Shown: one piece after another, positions 6,206-14,949 of the stretch
How positions within the stretch are numbered: the stretch's first letter is position 1
How the letters are laid out: every line of letters starts with the position of its first letter
IMG/VR virus record: IMGVR_UViG_3300035698_022281
Location: 1 to 21,659 of that record
Source: a virus
DNA length: 21,659 nt
Reading direction: 5' to 3' (one strand)
Position numbers and translations under genes: made by a program
Notes under the pieces: generated by a model
The model's input: the letters and a program-made list of their open reading frames with translations, nothing else
What the model was told of the DNA's origin: nothing
Database searches by the model: none

Positions 6206-8041
6206 TTAATAAGAAAAAGACCCCTGTTGAGGCAGTTTTCCCAAACCTAGTTGGGGAAGTAACGGCTCTCGTAAAGGTCTTTGAGTCTGCCCTGTCTTCT
6301 TCGGTTCTGCCAATCCCCTACAATGAGCAGCAACTGCTACTACAGATACCGCAACATCTGAACTTCCTTTAGAAGGATGATCTGGCTTGGTCCAATCCGG
6401 GTCATCCTCCAACTCCACCATCTCTGTTAACAAAGGTTCATATCTATAATATGATACTCTCTTCATAAGAACGCTATTCCGAAAACTCTTAAAATCCTCT
6501 CTCCCTGGACTATACGTTAAAGCATTAAAGTGAGCTTGCTTTAACAACTGAATGGAGTGCCTACTCTGATATTGGTCATAAGTGATAATAGAAATCGGGT
6601 AACCAGCTGCCCTTAGGTAGCCCCAAAAGTCTACAATCCCTTGTATGTCTACCTCTTCCCCTTCTCTAGCATGTAACCGTAATACCAAATCAAAGTATAC
6701 CCCTACTTTACCATCCACCCAATAAGGGTGACCCATTGCCATTCCCAACGCATCATGCTTCAATCCAATATCTACATGGACTGCTCTCGGCATACCTTCA
6801 TGTATCCGAGGCCTCAAAGTTGACCGGTGTATCCTAAACAAAGCAGTTGGCTCCAAATACGTAGCCAAAGGTGGTGTCCTCAATAGAGAGAAATCTGGTA
6901 CCACCTCCAACTTGAAAGGATGCCTTCTACCAGGATCAATTACTGCTTCCAAAGCTTCCCTATTACCAAAGAACTGATAAGCTCCAGCATTTGCCCTACC
7001 TGCAATATCTCTCAAAGCTCCATCTGCATCTGCTGCAAAGTCAGCTTGATGTTCAACAGGTATATCAATTACCTCTCTACCAGCTGGGGCAACCTCTTCC
7101 TCCTCTAGCAACCTACTAGCAGATATACCATCCCCCACTAACACTTGCGACTTCCCCCCGGAATAGAACTCTACTGGCTTTGCCTCCCACAAGGAGAACG
7201 CAGAAACCTTCACTGTGGGGTCACCTCTCGATTGCTTAATCTTTTCCTCTAAGTAAGCCGTCTCCGTTTTACGAGAAGACATCAAACACAACAATCCTGG
7301 AATGGTACCAAAACGCATATACCTGGATACAACCCGCCTACGGGCAGCGGTATACAAATCCTGTGCCCGAGTCCTCTCTCTATCGTCTCTCACCCTCTTA
7401 AAGAAGTTTGCCTCATCTAACGTAAACCCAAAGATGTTTTCACCTAATGCATGCTCCGCCAAACTACCAATTACAACATGGATACCTGAGTCAGGAAACA
7501 CAACCGGGTCGTCAGGTCGCTTCCGTCTCTTACAATGGTCCTTGAAATACGGGCTATCATCCACCCAGACCTTATACTTATCATACCCAGTCTCCGCTCT
7601 CTGTAAGGCTATATTATAAATACCAAAAACAATTGACGACCCTGGCATCAACCCGTAAAACTCTTGAGGTGACCTTAAACAACTCAAGCAATATATCTTA
7701 TACAACTCCGCAACAGCAGCTGCAGTAGTCTTCCCTACTCCAATAGCTCCCGTCAATATCCACTCCACATACTTAGATGCAGGAGAGAATAAGTCCTTTA
7801 ACTCTCTTCTCCAAACGGGATATAAGCCCTGAGTATACTTCCCTAAATAGTCAGCACTCTCTATAAATTCAGTAACAGTAACAGGAATACGCTTGTAGTC
7901 TGCCTCTATCAAATCCCGGTAGACCTCAGATTGTCCAGTAGAATGGAACTCCTGTAAGATCTTTACAACAGTGGCCTTTCCACTAGTGCCCAAACGATTC
8001 AAGCGTGTTTGGACCTCTGGACTTACTTCAACCATACTCAT
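6206..8041 (-). CDS. terL: Terminase large subunit
   Basis: This ATPase-nuclease drives DNA into the prohead and cuts it. Residues 98-106 (GAIGVGKTT) form the Walker A loop, 204-210 (FGFTLDE) the Walker B strand with catalytic Glu, and LMSSRKTE (253-260) the coupling motif. The C-terminal nuclease shows the acidic residues expected of the RNase H-like fold: Asp424 in HVDIG, Asp489 in ITYDQ and Asp562 in SSDVAVSV. At 611 residues the length is normal. The start is at 8041 with AGGGGAG about 12 bases ahead; ATG 8035, two codons in, is a possible alternative. Portal follows at once and a zinc-finger protein precedes. Confidence 0.93.
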   Translation of the reverse strand: MSMVEVSPEVQTRLNRLGTSGKATVVKILQEFHSTGQSEVYRDLIEADYKRIPVTVTEFIESADYLGKYTQGLYPVWRRELKDLFSPASKYVEWILTGAIGVGKTTAAAVAELYKIYCLSCLRSPQEFYGLMPGSSIVFGIYNIALQRAETGYDKYKVWVDDSPYFKDHCKRRKRPDDPVVFPDSGIHVVIGSLAEHALGENIFGFTLDEANFFKRVRDDRERTRAQDLYTAARRRVVSRYMRFGTIPGLLCLMSSRKTETAYLEEKIKQSRGDPTVKVSAFSLWEAKPVEFYSGGKSQVLVGDGISASRLLEEEEVAPAGREVIDIPVEHQADFAADADGALRDIAGRANAGAYQFFGNREALEAVIDPGRRHPFKLEVVPDFSLLRTPPLATYLEPTALFRIHRSTLRPRIHEGMPRAVHVDIGLKHDALGMAMGHPYWVDGKVGVYFDLVLRLHAREGEEVDIQGIVDFWGYLRAAGYPISIITYDQYQSRHSIQLLKQAHFNALTYSPGREDFKSFRNSVLMKRVSYYRYEPLLTEMVELEDDPDWTKPDHPSKGSSDVAVSVVAVAAHCRGLAEPKKTGQTQRPLREPLLPQLGLGKLPQQGSFSY

Positions 8042-8063
8042 AAGCGATTTACTCTCCCCTTTA

Positions 8064-8750
8064 TTATACTACCTCCTGGCTCTCTTCAGTCGACTGTTTC
8101 TGCATTACTAACTGCACAAGTTCCTGCACCCCCTTCTCTCCTAATAGACTCTCTACCACCTTACGAGTATCTTCTCTCTCCACAGGATTATCAGGTAACA
8201 AAGGCTCCACCTTAGGTACCCCCACCCCACCTAGCTTCTGTAAAAGGTCTCCTAACCTCTTAGATATTGTATCCCCATCTACATCAGACTCCAACACTTT
8301 AGATAAGAAACTTAGATCCGCCCCCACAGACTTCTCTAATTGCTCTCTCAAAGTTAACAACTGTGGGGCAGATAACTTCTCCAAGTAAGTATTATCAATC
8401 TTATGCTGTAACTTAACATCTATCTTTGCAAGAGTATCATGAGCTGCAAGGATTCTACTTACCTTAGCCAATGCCACTATGCGTAAGGCAGTCTGTAACT
8501 TAACATCCTGTACCCGTAGGTTATTTAACAACTCCTGGGATGCCTTACCATCCAAACAGTTATCCTCTACCCAATTAACCATCATACTGAGTAGACCAGC
8601 TAAAGTACGCCTGTTTACCTCTACAATAGGATTCTTACTCTTCGCAGGATGCTTAAAGTGAATATGCCTACCCAAAGCTTGTTTACCTTTACAGGTATAC
8701 TCACAATGAGGACACTTCACTACTTCTCTTGGTTTAGATTGTTTTGCCAT
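8064..8750 (-). CDS. C2H2 zinc-finger protein, possible small terminase subunit
   Basis: The N terminus has a classical C2H2 finger: Cys13, Cys16, His29 and His34 (C-x2-C-x12-H-x4-H). The remaining roughly 190 residues are mainly helical, with heptad-like Leu patterns (residues 85-160) and an acidic tail. It lies directly upstream of the large terminase, where the DNA-recognising small terminase is normally found, and the finger would suit DNA recognition. The sequence is not a small terminase I recognise, so this rests on position and the DNA-binding motif. It overlaps the nuclease gene upstream by 17 bases. The preceding ribosome site (AAGGG, 10 bases before ATG) is weak, fitting coupled translation. 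Confidence 0.75.
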   Translation of the reverse strand: MAKQSKPREVVKCPHCEYTCKGKQALGRHIHFKHPAKSKNPIVEVNRRTLAGLLSMMVNWVEDNCLDGKASQELLNNLRVQDVKLQTALRIVALAKVSRILAAHDTLAKIDVKLQHKIDNTYLEKLSAPQLLTLREQLEKSVGADLSFLSKVLESDVDGDTISKRLGDLLQKLGGVGVPKVEPLLPDNPVEREDTRKVVESLLGEKGVQELVQLVMQKQSTEESQEVV

Positions 8751-9327
8751 CTACTTGTTGCCCTTCAACTGTACCCCAAGCTTCCTTTGGAGCAGAAAAA
8801 GCACGCATCCAACCTTCCAAAGAATACACACATACCAACTCAGTCTCCACCTCACTCCCTTTTCTCTCCTTAAGTATCAACACAGATAAGATATTCAACT
8901 TCATCTCTTCCATGATGTCTTCCATAGCTCCATAACGTAGTACATGCCCCCACCACCCTACTCTCAACATCACAAAAGTGGGATAGTTATTCCTAGTAAA
9001 CACCAACATAGGTTCCTTATCCATTAACTCTGCATCCCTCACACATTGTTGCCACCACCCCTCAATAGGTCCCTTTGTAGAGTCTACCAACAACCTCCCT
9101 AAATCCCAACTTCCTTCTTGCTTCTTACATTCAATACTGAAAGGAAACATCCTCCGGGGAGTATATAAGTCACCTGCAGCTACCACCTCTTGCACATTAC
9201 GATTCTTCTCCCATCCCCCAGACTTAGGTGACCTCCGGAAGTCTCCTGCTGGCCACCACTCATTAAAACGCTTTACCATCTGCCTTTCAAAGCTTGCTCC
9301 TTTTAGTCTACCACCTCCAGGTTTCAT
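8734..9327 (-). CDS. PD-(D/E)XK nuclease, resolvase-like (197 aa)
   Basis: The pattern of a restriction-fold nuclease is clear: Glu14 in GASFERQMVKRF, Asp53 in AAGDLYTP, and Glu66 and Lys68 in SIECKKQ, as in Hjc-type Holliday junction resolvases and related phage endonucleases. A WW-containing segment and a helical and beta region complete the chain. AGGAGGGTGTA precedes ATG 9327. It sits between recombination genes (gp46/gp47) and the packaging genes. A junction resolvase clearing branched DNA before packaging, or a repair nuclease, would fit. Which substrate it cuts cannot be told from sequence. Confidence 0.75.
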   Translation of the reverse strand: MKPGGGRLKGASFERQMVKRFNEWWPAGDFRRSPKSGGWEKNRNVQEVVAAGDLYTPRRMFPFSIECKKQEGSWDLGRLLVDSTKGPIEGWWQQCVRDAELMDKEPMLVFTRNNYPTFVMLRVGWWGHVLRYGAMEDIMEEMKLNILSVLILKERKGSEVETELVCVYSLEGWMRAFSAPKEAWGTVEGQQVDGKTI

Positions 9328-9336
9328 TACACCCTC

Positions 9337-9483
9337 CTAGTCCTTTACGAAGAATATTAAGAAGTTAGCAATTGTGAACAAGGTCCCCAAGACAGCAGTC
9401 TTCCACTGTCCCAACCTAAAGTCACAAACTACCAATCCCACATAACTAATAATCAAAGCCCATGCGAACATTGCCCTTATCAT
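9337..9483 (-). CDS. Small membrane protein (48 aa)
   Basis: The frame opens at ATG 9483 and ends with TAG. It starts MIRAMFAWALIISYVGLVVC (first hydrophobic segment, about 5-20), continues through a polar loop with Asp21, Arg23 and Lys28, and ends with a second hydrophobic run (VLGTLFTIANFLIFFV, about 31-46) and KD. Two membrane helices with both ends inside is the simplest topology. A strong GGAGG (9490-9494) lies inside the last codons of the gp46-like gene, whose stop is one base away. The stop is followed by the next gene's ribosome site. The fit between two tightly spaced genes and the good ribosome site make it likely real. Function unknown; holin-like size, but no lysis gene is adjacent. 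Confidence 0.65.
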   Translation of the reverse strand: MIRAMFAWALIISYVGLVVCDFRLGQWKTAVLGTLFTIANFLIFFVKD

Positions 9484-9484
9484 A

Positions 9485-11338
9485 TTATACCTCCAATCGT
9501 GACACTCCCTGTTGCTTCACCGCAACTAGAGTCTTGTCAAACAAGTCTTGGACAGGTTCCTGATGAGTTACATAAAATACAGTCTGAGTAGGATCTACTG
9601 CAGTAGCCAACAACTCCAACACCATCTCCGTACCAGTACCATCTATATGAGTACATACCTCATCCAGAATGAATAAATTAGTTCCAACTGCCGCTCTTGC
9701 CCTTGCAAGGTCATGTAAAGCAAAGGCTACACAAAGGTCAGCTCGTTGACGCTCCCCAGCAGAGTTACCCAAGTACACATCAGACCCTTGAGAATTCAAA
9801 CACTCTACCTGGAAGTCATCTGCAAACCCCCCGCTCTTCAACTCCTTCTGGGTCCTGAAGTTAATAACCAACTCCCCACTAGTAACTATTTGAGCATACT
9901 CTGTAGCCTTCCTCGAGAGGAAACCTGCAACCTGTTGCATCACTAAAGTCTTGATACCCTTACTACCAAAAGCAGTTACCCAAAAGGAAGCTTGGGCTAT
10001 CAACTTATCTTGAGCAACAACTGTTTGAGAGGCTTGCTCCAATTCCTTCTTGGTAACCTCCAAAGCCTTACGAATAGACTGCAACTCTACCTCAAAGGGG
10101 AGGACTGCATTCGCTAACTCCTCTAACTCCTCTTTATAATGAGCGTAATACTCTACATCCTTTTGCTGAAGTTGAATCTCATGTTGCAGGTTCTCTATCA
10201 CTTTCTGCTGGGCTTGACGCTTAACTACATCCTGCATGCAGGCCTGCAACAATTGATTACCTTTATCCCGTTTCTGCTCAGCCTGGGTCAACTCCTCCAC
10301 GTAAAGAGTCTCCTGCACTTGAGCATCTGCTATCTCCTCCTGTAACTTTGTCCTGGCTGAATGTATAGACGCTTCGTCAAAAGGTCTCTGACAAGTAGGG
10401 CACTCATCCTTAATTTGACTCAATTGAGAAGAAAGGTTACTAATCTGTATACTTACCGCTCCTCTCCTCGAGTGAGACTCTGCCCACTGTATAGAAGCAG
10501 CCTCGTGCACAGAGTGTAAAGTAGTTTGCTCCTCTAACAAACCCACACTCTGATCCACCAAAACTTGAGTGGCTACCACCTGCTGCTCAAGCTTTACTAT
10601 ACCTTGTGAAGTCTCCGCCATACCTTGTAAAGCAGTCTCCAACTCCCCCTGCCTCAATTCTCTCCGCGAGGCATCCTCCTGCTGTCCCCTCATATAAGAA
10701 ACAATCTGGGTCTCAAAACTTTCCAACAACTGCTGCTTAGAATCCCAAAGGGAACGCGCTTTCATTTGCTCTGCTGCATACTCATCCCTACACTCTGCAG
10801 CCTTTGCCCGATACTTCTCAAAGGCTTCCGTTCCCACCACCTTCTCTAGGATCCTTTTCTTCTCAGCATCAGTAGCTACTGCAAAGGTAATCACATCCTG
10901 TCCTAAGACCACTGACTGACAGAAGAGCTGAAAGTCCATACCTATAACCTGCTCTATCCGCTCCTGGGTAGACCTCTTGTCCCCACTAATATCCTTGCCA
11001 TCTCTCAAGAAGCCCAATTGACTCCCTGTCTTCGTTTGCTTACGAGTTACCACATAGTTAGCTATCTCATTCTGCCACGTCACACTAACCGTGCAACTCT
11101 TCTGTCCCTTACGTATAACTTTCTCTCTCCCCCTCTTCTCCACTCCTCTCAAGGTCTTTCCATACAAAGCCCATACTAAGGCTTCAAAGATAGTACTCTT
11201 CCCGGATCCATTGGAAGAGGCGGAATGACTGTCCTCATTCCTTCCCAGGACAAGAATCTTATTACCTTGATCAAGAGGGACTGCCTCCTGTGCGTAACTC
11301 AAAAAATCCTTAAGTTGTACCTCCTTAAAAGTTAACAT
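9485..11338 (-). CDS. SbcC/Rad50-like recombination ATPase (T4 gp46 type)
   Basis: This is the ATPase arm of a Mre11-Rad50 type complex that processes DNA ends for recombination-dependent replication and host DNA breakdown. The N-terminal head has GSGKST (44-49). A coiled coil runs about 170-450, broken by the zinc hook CPTC (313-316) that joins two molecules. The C-terminal head has the ABC signature YLGNSAGERQRADL (522-535) and Walker B LFILDE (555-560). The length, 617 residues, is short for SbcC and normal for phage gp46. It overlaps the nuclease gene upstream by 7 bases, the standard pairing. Confidence 0.93.
   Translation of the reverse strand: MLTFKEVQLKDFLSYAQEAVPLDQGNKILVLGRNEDSHSASSNGSGKSTIFEALVWALYGKTLRGVEKRGREKVIRKGQKSCTVSVTWQNEIANYVVTRKQTKTGSQLGFLRDGKDISGDKRSTQERIEQVIGMDFQLFCQSVVLGQDVITFAVATDAEKKRILEKVVGTEAFEKYRAKAAECRDEYAAEQMKARSLWDSKQQLLESFETQIVSYMRGQQEDASRRELRQGELETALQGMAETSQGIVKLEQQVVATQVLVDQSVGLLEEQTTLHSVHEAASIQWAESHSRRGAVSIQISNLSSQLSQIKDECPTCQRPFDEASIHSARTKLQEEIADAQVQETLYVEELTQAEQKRDKGNQLLQACMQDVVKRQAQQKVIENLQHEIQLQQKDVEYYAHYKEELEELANAVLPFEVELQSIRKALEVTKKELEQASQTVVAQDKLIAQASFWVTAFGSKGIKTLVMQQVAGFLSRKATEYAQIVTSGELVINFRTQKELKSGGFADDFQVECLNSQGSDVYLGNSAGERQRADLCVAFALHDLARARAAVGTNLFILDEVCTHIDGTGTEMVLELLATAVDPTQTVFYVTHQEPVQDLFDKTLVAVKQQGVSRLEV
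9490..9494 (-). promoter_or_regulatory. Ribosome binding site of the 48-aa membrane protein
   Basis: GGAGG, 6 bases before ATG 9483, within the end of the upstream coding region. Confidence 0.65.
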
Positions 11339-12399
11339 TTCAAACTCCCTTCTACAGCTTGCACAAACTCCTTACCCATATCTAACAACCCTGACTCTGT
11401 GTTCCTGTTCTTCATCTCCACATACTGTGCCATCAAAGTAGTAGTATCCGAAATCACTACCTTCTCAGGTACAACTCCACTCTGTGCAGAATTATCCACT
11501 AAGTGATTAAAGACTACTGATTTTGCTCCAGCACTTACCAACTCTTCTCTAATCTGGTCTTCTGGGCCATCTCTCAAGTCCACTCGCACATAAGCTCCCT
11601 CTACAATATTGGCTATAGCCTCCTTACACCATGCCTCTCCAGGATACTGCAACACCACAAAGCGAGGGGTATCCAAATCTATCCAAGTGAAGTTGATCTG
11701 CTTATTCACCACACTCAATCGCAAAAACCCTCTTGGCTCATTAGCATCTCCAAAATTGTGACCTACCAAACCTCCTACGTAATATACTCCCTTCCTGACC
11801 TCTTGCCGCTTATGCACATCTCCTAACAACACCAAGTCCCAACAATGCCTAGTGAGGTCATGCTCCACTCCCTCCATTACTCTATTAGTAGGTCCCACCT
11901 TTGCCCCTTCAATCATCTCATGCCCCATAAGGATCTGAGTAGCACCCCCGGCGGCCCTTGCAGAAATATCTCCCAAGGTACCCCAAGGACATAAGTGAAA
12001 GAGAACATCCCCATCCCCACTCAAATTCAATAAAGGCCTATCCTCCACCACCGTTACATTCTTAATCTCTCCAAAAGCATGTAACCCTGTTTCCCTTTCC
12101 TGGCCTACTACATAATCATGATTACCTGCTAACATAAAAGTCTGTACCCCATAATCATCCGCAGCACTTTTTATGGTATCAAATATCTGATTGAATAAAT
12201 ACGTGTACACCTTACCTCTCACATGCCACATGTCTCCTAAGAAAAAGACAGTAGGCACCTCATTATCAATGGCATACTGATAGACTATTTCCACAGCCTG
12301 AACAATCTCCTGTGCCCGAGAATTCCTCCCCTGCCCATCTACACTAGCAAACGGTGCAAAAGGATGAACATGCGCATCTGCAAATACTAAAGCCTCCAT
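11332..12399 (-). CDS. SbcD/Mre11-like nuclease (T4 gp47 type)
   Basis: A calcineurin-fold phosphoesterase that forms the nuclease half of the complex with the following gp46-like protein. Metal-binding motifs appear in order: Asp8 and His10 (ADAH), Asp56 (LGDMW), Asn93-His94 (AGNHD), His160 (MGHE) and GDVH (193-196). The 355-residue length is normal. AAGGAAGTGAG lies before ATG 12399 and the gene starts 14 bases after the recombinase stop. A short stop-start overlap with the ATPase gene suggests balanced production of the two subunits. Confidence 0.93.
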   Translation of the reverse strand: MEALVFADAHVHPFAPFASVDGQGRNSRAQEIVQAVEIVYQYAIDNEVPTVFFLGDMWHVRGKVYTYLFNQIFDTIKSAADDYGVQTFMLAGNHDYVVGQERETGLHAFGEIKNVTVVEDRPLLNLSGDGDVLFHLCPWGTLGDISARAAGGATQILMGHEMIEGAKVGPTNRVMEGVEHDLTRHCWDLVLLGDVHKRQEVRKGVYYVGGLVGHNFGDANEPRGFLRLSVVNKQINFTWIDLDTPRFVVLQYPGEAWCKEAIANIVEGAYVRVDLRDGPEDQIREELVSAGAKSVVFNHLVDNSAQSGVVPEKVVISDTTTLMAQYVEMKNRNTESGLLDMGKEFVQAVEGSLKC

Positions 12400-12413
12400 A
12401 ACTCACTTCCTTC

Positions 12414-13433
12414 CTAAACACTCTCCACTGTTAACTGTGCATACAATTCTGGATAACTACTCAACATTTCCTCCCACTGTTTCCTCCTGAACTTAACCTC
12501 TTCCCCACTCCCAAGATAAAAACTATAATGGCCTCCACCCTTGAGTTGAATGATACCTTCTGCTATAGCTAACTTCAAAAGATTAGTTCCTTCACTATAC
12601 CCAGTACTGTCTAAGATATCCAACTCACAAGACCCAAAAGGAGCAGACACTTTACTCTTCACTACAGTCAGCTCCACTGTTATACCATCCTCATTCCGTT
12701 TCTTCTTCTTAGCCTTGACCCACAATGAAGAGTGGTACCACCAAGGTTTATAAGCCAAACAAGTCTCTGGGCTTCCATACCCCATAGCATTCACCTTAGT
12801 CTGATGCATCACTACTAAAGCCACTCTCGTATTCTTCAAAGCAGTAGTCAACTTCCGCAGGTGTAAAGAAGCTACTCTAGCATGAGAAGCTACCTCAGAC
12901 CGACTCGCATCATCATCTGCCTTCACCTCCGCCCTCGTAGGAGTAGCGGAGAAAGTGTCCCATACTATAATAGAAGGTGCCTTCAACTGGGCTTTCTTAA
13001 TAACATCCAAATACACTATCACCTGCCCAAACATATCTTCCACACAAAGAGGGTCAGCATAAATTAAGGACTGCTTATCCACCCCAATCCGCTCAGCCCT
13101 ATCAGGGGCAAAGCTACCCTCAGTATCTGCAAGAATAGCTAAGCCCCCTTTCTTCTGAGCCTCTGCTAGTAAATGTATCCCTAAAGTAGTCTTACCAGCA
13201 GCTGGAAGTCCCCAGATAGAAGTAACCCTCCCACAAGGAACTCCTCCTCGCCCAATAGCCTTATCCAACAAGTCTGAACCAGTGGGTACCCAATCCACCA
13301 CTCCACTATCCGGAACAGTAGACAAAAGCCTAATAGTACCTGCCCCAAACTGCTTGGTAATTTGGTTCACCAACTTATTTATCACTTGAGTTGGAGCCTC
13401 TGGTCTTACAGGAGTCCTTGTTACCCCTACCAT
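12414..13433 (-). CDS. RecA/UvsX-family recombinase
   Basis: Strand-exchange ATPase for recombination and repair. Walker A is GLPAAGKTT (75-83) and Walker B SIIVWD (154-159); LVVMHQTKVNAMGYGSPET matches the region leading to the DNA-binding loops. The protein is 339 residues from ATG 13433. This start is preferred over an in-frame ATG 60 bases upstream because AAGGAGG lies 6 bases before it and the longer form would run into the single-strand binding protein gene. Position between a gp32-like protein and gp47/gp46-like proteins mirrors T4-type recombination modules. A short N-terminal region and the missing long RecA C-terminal domain favour a phage UvsX-like form. Confidence 0.9.
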   Translation of the reverse strand: MVGVTRTPVRPEAPTQVINKLVNQITKQFGAGTIRLLSTVPDSGVVDWVPTGSDLLDKAIGRGGVPCGRVTSIWGLPAAGKTTLGIHLLAEAQKKGGLAILADTEGSFAPDRAERIGVDKQSLIYADPLCVEDMFGQVIVYLDVIKKAQLKAPSIIVWDTFSATPTRAEVKADDDASRSEVASHARVASLHLRKLTTALKNTRVALVVMHQTKVNAMGYGSPETCLAYKPWWYHSSLWVKAKKKKRNEDGITVELTVVKSKVSAPFGSCELDILDSTGYSEGTNLLKLAIAEGIIQLKGGGHYSFYLGSGEEVKFRRKQWEEMLSSYPELYAQLTVESV

Positions 13434-13439
13434 AGTAAA

Positions 13440-13446
13440 CCTCCTT
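13440..13446 (-). promoter_or_regulatory. Ribosome binding site that fixes the recombinase start
   Basis: AAGGAGG on the minus strand, 6 bases before ATG 13433 and overlapping the TAA of the upstream gene. Confidence 0.8.
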
Positions 13447-14452
13447 ATGACGCTTGACCTGCACAAAGTTGTGCAAACCCACATCCTTGACACTCTGCAT
13501 TTGTACCATCATACATAAGCCCGTAACACCTAGGAGCTGCAAGAGGGGCAGGTACAGGAGGGGCAGGAGCATTCTGCGGCACCACAGCTACTGGTACAGG
13601 TACAGGTACGGGGGTTGCTACAACAGGTGCAAGAGTTACCTGAGATTGCTGTGGAGTCCTAACAGGCCCCAGTGGGGCAAGAGGAGCTCCAGGTACTGGC
13701 ATACCTTGCACAGCAGGAGTTGCTGCAGGTGCTGGCATACCTGGAACTGGCATACCTTGCACAGCAGGTACCATAGGTGCAGTTGGTGCCATAGGAGCTG
13801 CTCCTGGTACTCCACCTGCTTGCTGTTGTACCTCAATTCCCTGGTAAACAGCGGCCTGCTGTTCATACGTCAAAAACGTGAACTCCTGAGACAGATCAGT
13901 TAAGTCTGCCAACACTCCCATATCTGGAATAGCAGTCCTCTCCCGATCACACCTACCCGTATACAAAGGCTGGGTGTTCTTGGGTCCCCTATCTAAGGTA
14001 AAGTTGAAACCTGCTTCAGGATTGTCCACCTCTCCCCACTGCTCATCTACCACGTACCCAAGAATGATATCAAAGATCTGTGACCCTGACCTCATCACCT
14101 GAGCCCCTACCCCTAAGTTATTCAAGTCAAGCATGTTGTATAACACACTTAAGGAAGGCCTCATCTTCCCAGCCAACTCCTGCTCCTCCTTTGTAGAGGC
14201 TCCCAACTTCTTAAGGATCTCACATATGGCACAAGGCCCCTTCTTCATCTTGGATAAACAAACCACTGGCCTACCCTTGGGTCCTACATTCCAGTGGATC
14301 CACCACGAGAACCAAAACTGTCCTACCTCAGAAGCCCAAGGGGGCAAAATTCGGATACGGTTAGACCCCTCCTTTGGAGTCCAACTTTTTCCTCTTCCCA
14401 ATTCATCCTTTGCAGCCCTTGCTGCATCTACATTTGTTCTTCCATACGCCAT
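13445..14452 (-). CDS. gp32-like single-stranded DNA binding protein with Pro-rich linker
   Basis: The first 200 residues resemble T4 gp32-type proteins: a basic N terminus, NRIRILPPW (31-39), and a zinc site His53, Cys65, Cys74, Cys77 (H-x11-C-x8-C-x2-C, close to gp32). Residues about 215-305 are a low-complexity linker of Pro, Ala, Val, Gly and Met, including a perfect repeat of VQGMPVPG. The end carries four Cys (309, 321, 324, 330) in CYGLMYDG...CQGC...LC, a small metal-binding motif I recall from other phage proteins. gp32 normally ends in an acidic tail used to recruit partners; here that tail is replaced by the linker and Cys knot. It lies just upstream of the recombinase gene. Confidence 0.85.
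   Translation of the reverse strand: MAYGRTNVDAARAAKDELGRGKSWTPKEGSNRIRILPPWASEVGQFWFSWWIHWNVGPKGRPVVCLSKMKKGPCAICEILKKLGASTKEEQELAGKMRPSLSVLYNMLDLNNLGVGAQVMRSGSQIFDIILGYVVDEQWGEVDNPEAGFNFTLDRGPKNTQPLYTGRCDRERTAIPDMGVLADLTDLSQEFTFLTYEQQAAVYQGIEVQQQAGGVPGAAPMAPTAPMVPAVQGMPVPGMPAPAATPAVQGMPVPGAPLAPLGPVRTPQQSQVTLAPVVATPVPVPVPVAVVPQNAPAPPVPAPLAAPRCYGLMYDGTNAECQGCGFAQLCAGQAS
13695..13768 (-). repeat. Short direct repeat in the Pro-rich linker
   Basis: A 23-base unit (13695-13717) recurs perfectly at 13746-13768 and encodes the repeated PAVQGMPV block of the single-strand binding protein. Confidence 0.85.
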
Positions 14453-14464
14453 TACAAATTCTCC

Positions 14465-14929
14465 TTAAGATTGGTTCTGCATTTCGTGCCTTATAGCCCC
14501 AATGGCTCCGGCTTGTCCTCTTTCTCTTAAAGCAAATTGAGCCATTGCGTTTACCATGTCCTTACGACTCCAATACGCACGCTCGGCTGCTTTCATGATA
14601 CCAACATTCTTTTGTGCTTCAATCAACCTCCTCTGCAAGGTGGAATACTTTTCATCTTGCAAGATTAACTGCCTCACTTTGTTCTCGGTTACCTTCTCAG
14701 AAGTGGCCTCCAAATCCTGCCTGACACTAGCATCCAACCGAGCTGTCGCTACATCCACTACCAACTTCAGTTCCGATAATGCAGCAGATGCCTCCTCCAC
14801 CATCGCAGCCCAGTAAGCATAATGAGAAGCTTGCCTAGCACACTCTCCTTGCACATCCTGCTTATCTATAATAAGCTGCTGCTGAAGATCGATCTCCTTT
14901 CCGTTTTCAATTATTATCCGTATCGCCAT
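14465..14929 (-). CDS. Helical protein, possible UvsY-like recombination mediator (154 aa)
   Basis: An almost wholly helical protein, rich in Ala, Gln, Glu and Lys with no Cys-rich or membrane part. The segment from about 75 to 140 (SEKVTENKVRQLILQDEKYS, then LIEAQKNVGIMKAAERAYWS and RKDMVNAMAQF) resembles the layout of UvsY-type proteins, which load the recombinase on gp32-coated single-stranded DNA. Position directly before the gp32-like and UvsX-like genes supports this. The match is by pattern only, so it could be another helical replication accessory protein. AGGAGGCGACAG precedes ATG 14929. Confidence 0.7.
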   Translation of the reverse strand: MAIRIIIENGKEIDLQQQLIIDKQDVQGECARQASHYAYWAAMVEEASAALSELKLVVDVATARLDASVRQDLEATSEKVTENKVRQLILQDEKYSTLQRRLIEAQKNVGIMKAAERAYWSRKDMVNAMAQFALRERGQAGAIGAIRHEMQNQS

Positions 14930-14949
14930 CTGTCGCCTCCTTCCTGGAC

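Noticed and set aside
8055-8085. TATAAT on the minus strand ahead of terL (8063-8068) as a promoter
   Set aside because: The best -35 match at 16-base spacing is only three of six positions, and the site lies at the end of a coding region. Not enough to call.
13434-13493. The longer recombinase N terminus starting at 13493
   Set aside because: It would overlap the single-strand binding protein gene by 49 bases, and the strong ribosome site lies after it, directly ahead of ATG 13433.
13454-13903. Plus-strand ORF of 149 codons rich in Cys, Arg, Trp and His
   Set aside because: It is the shadow of the Pro/Ala-rich linker code and lacks a ribosome site.
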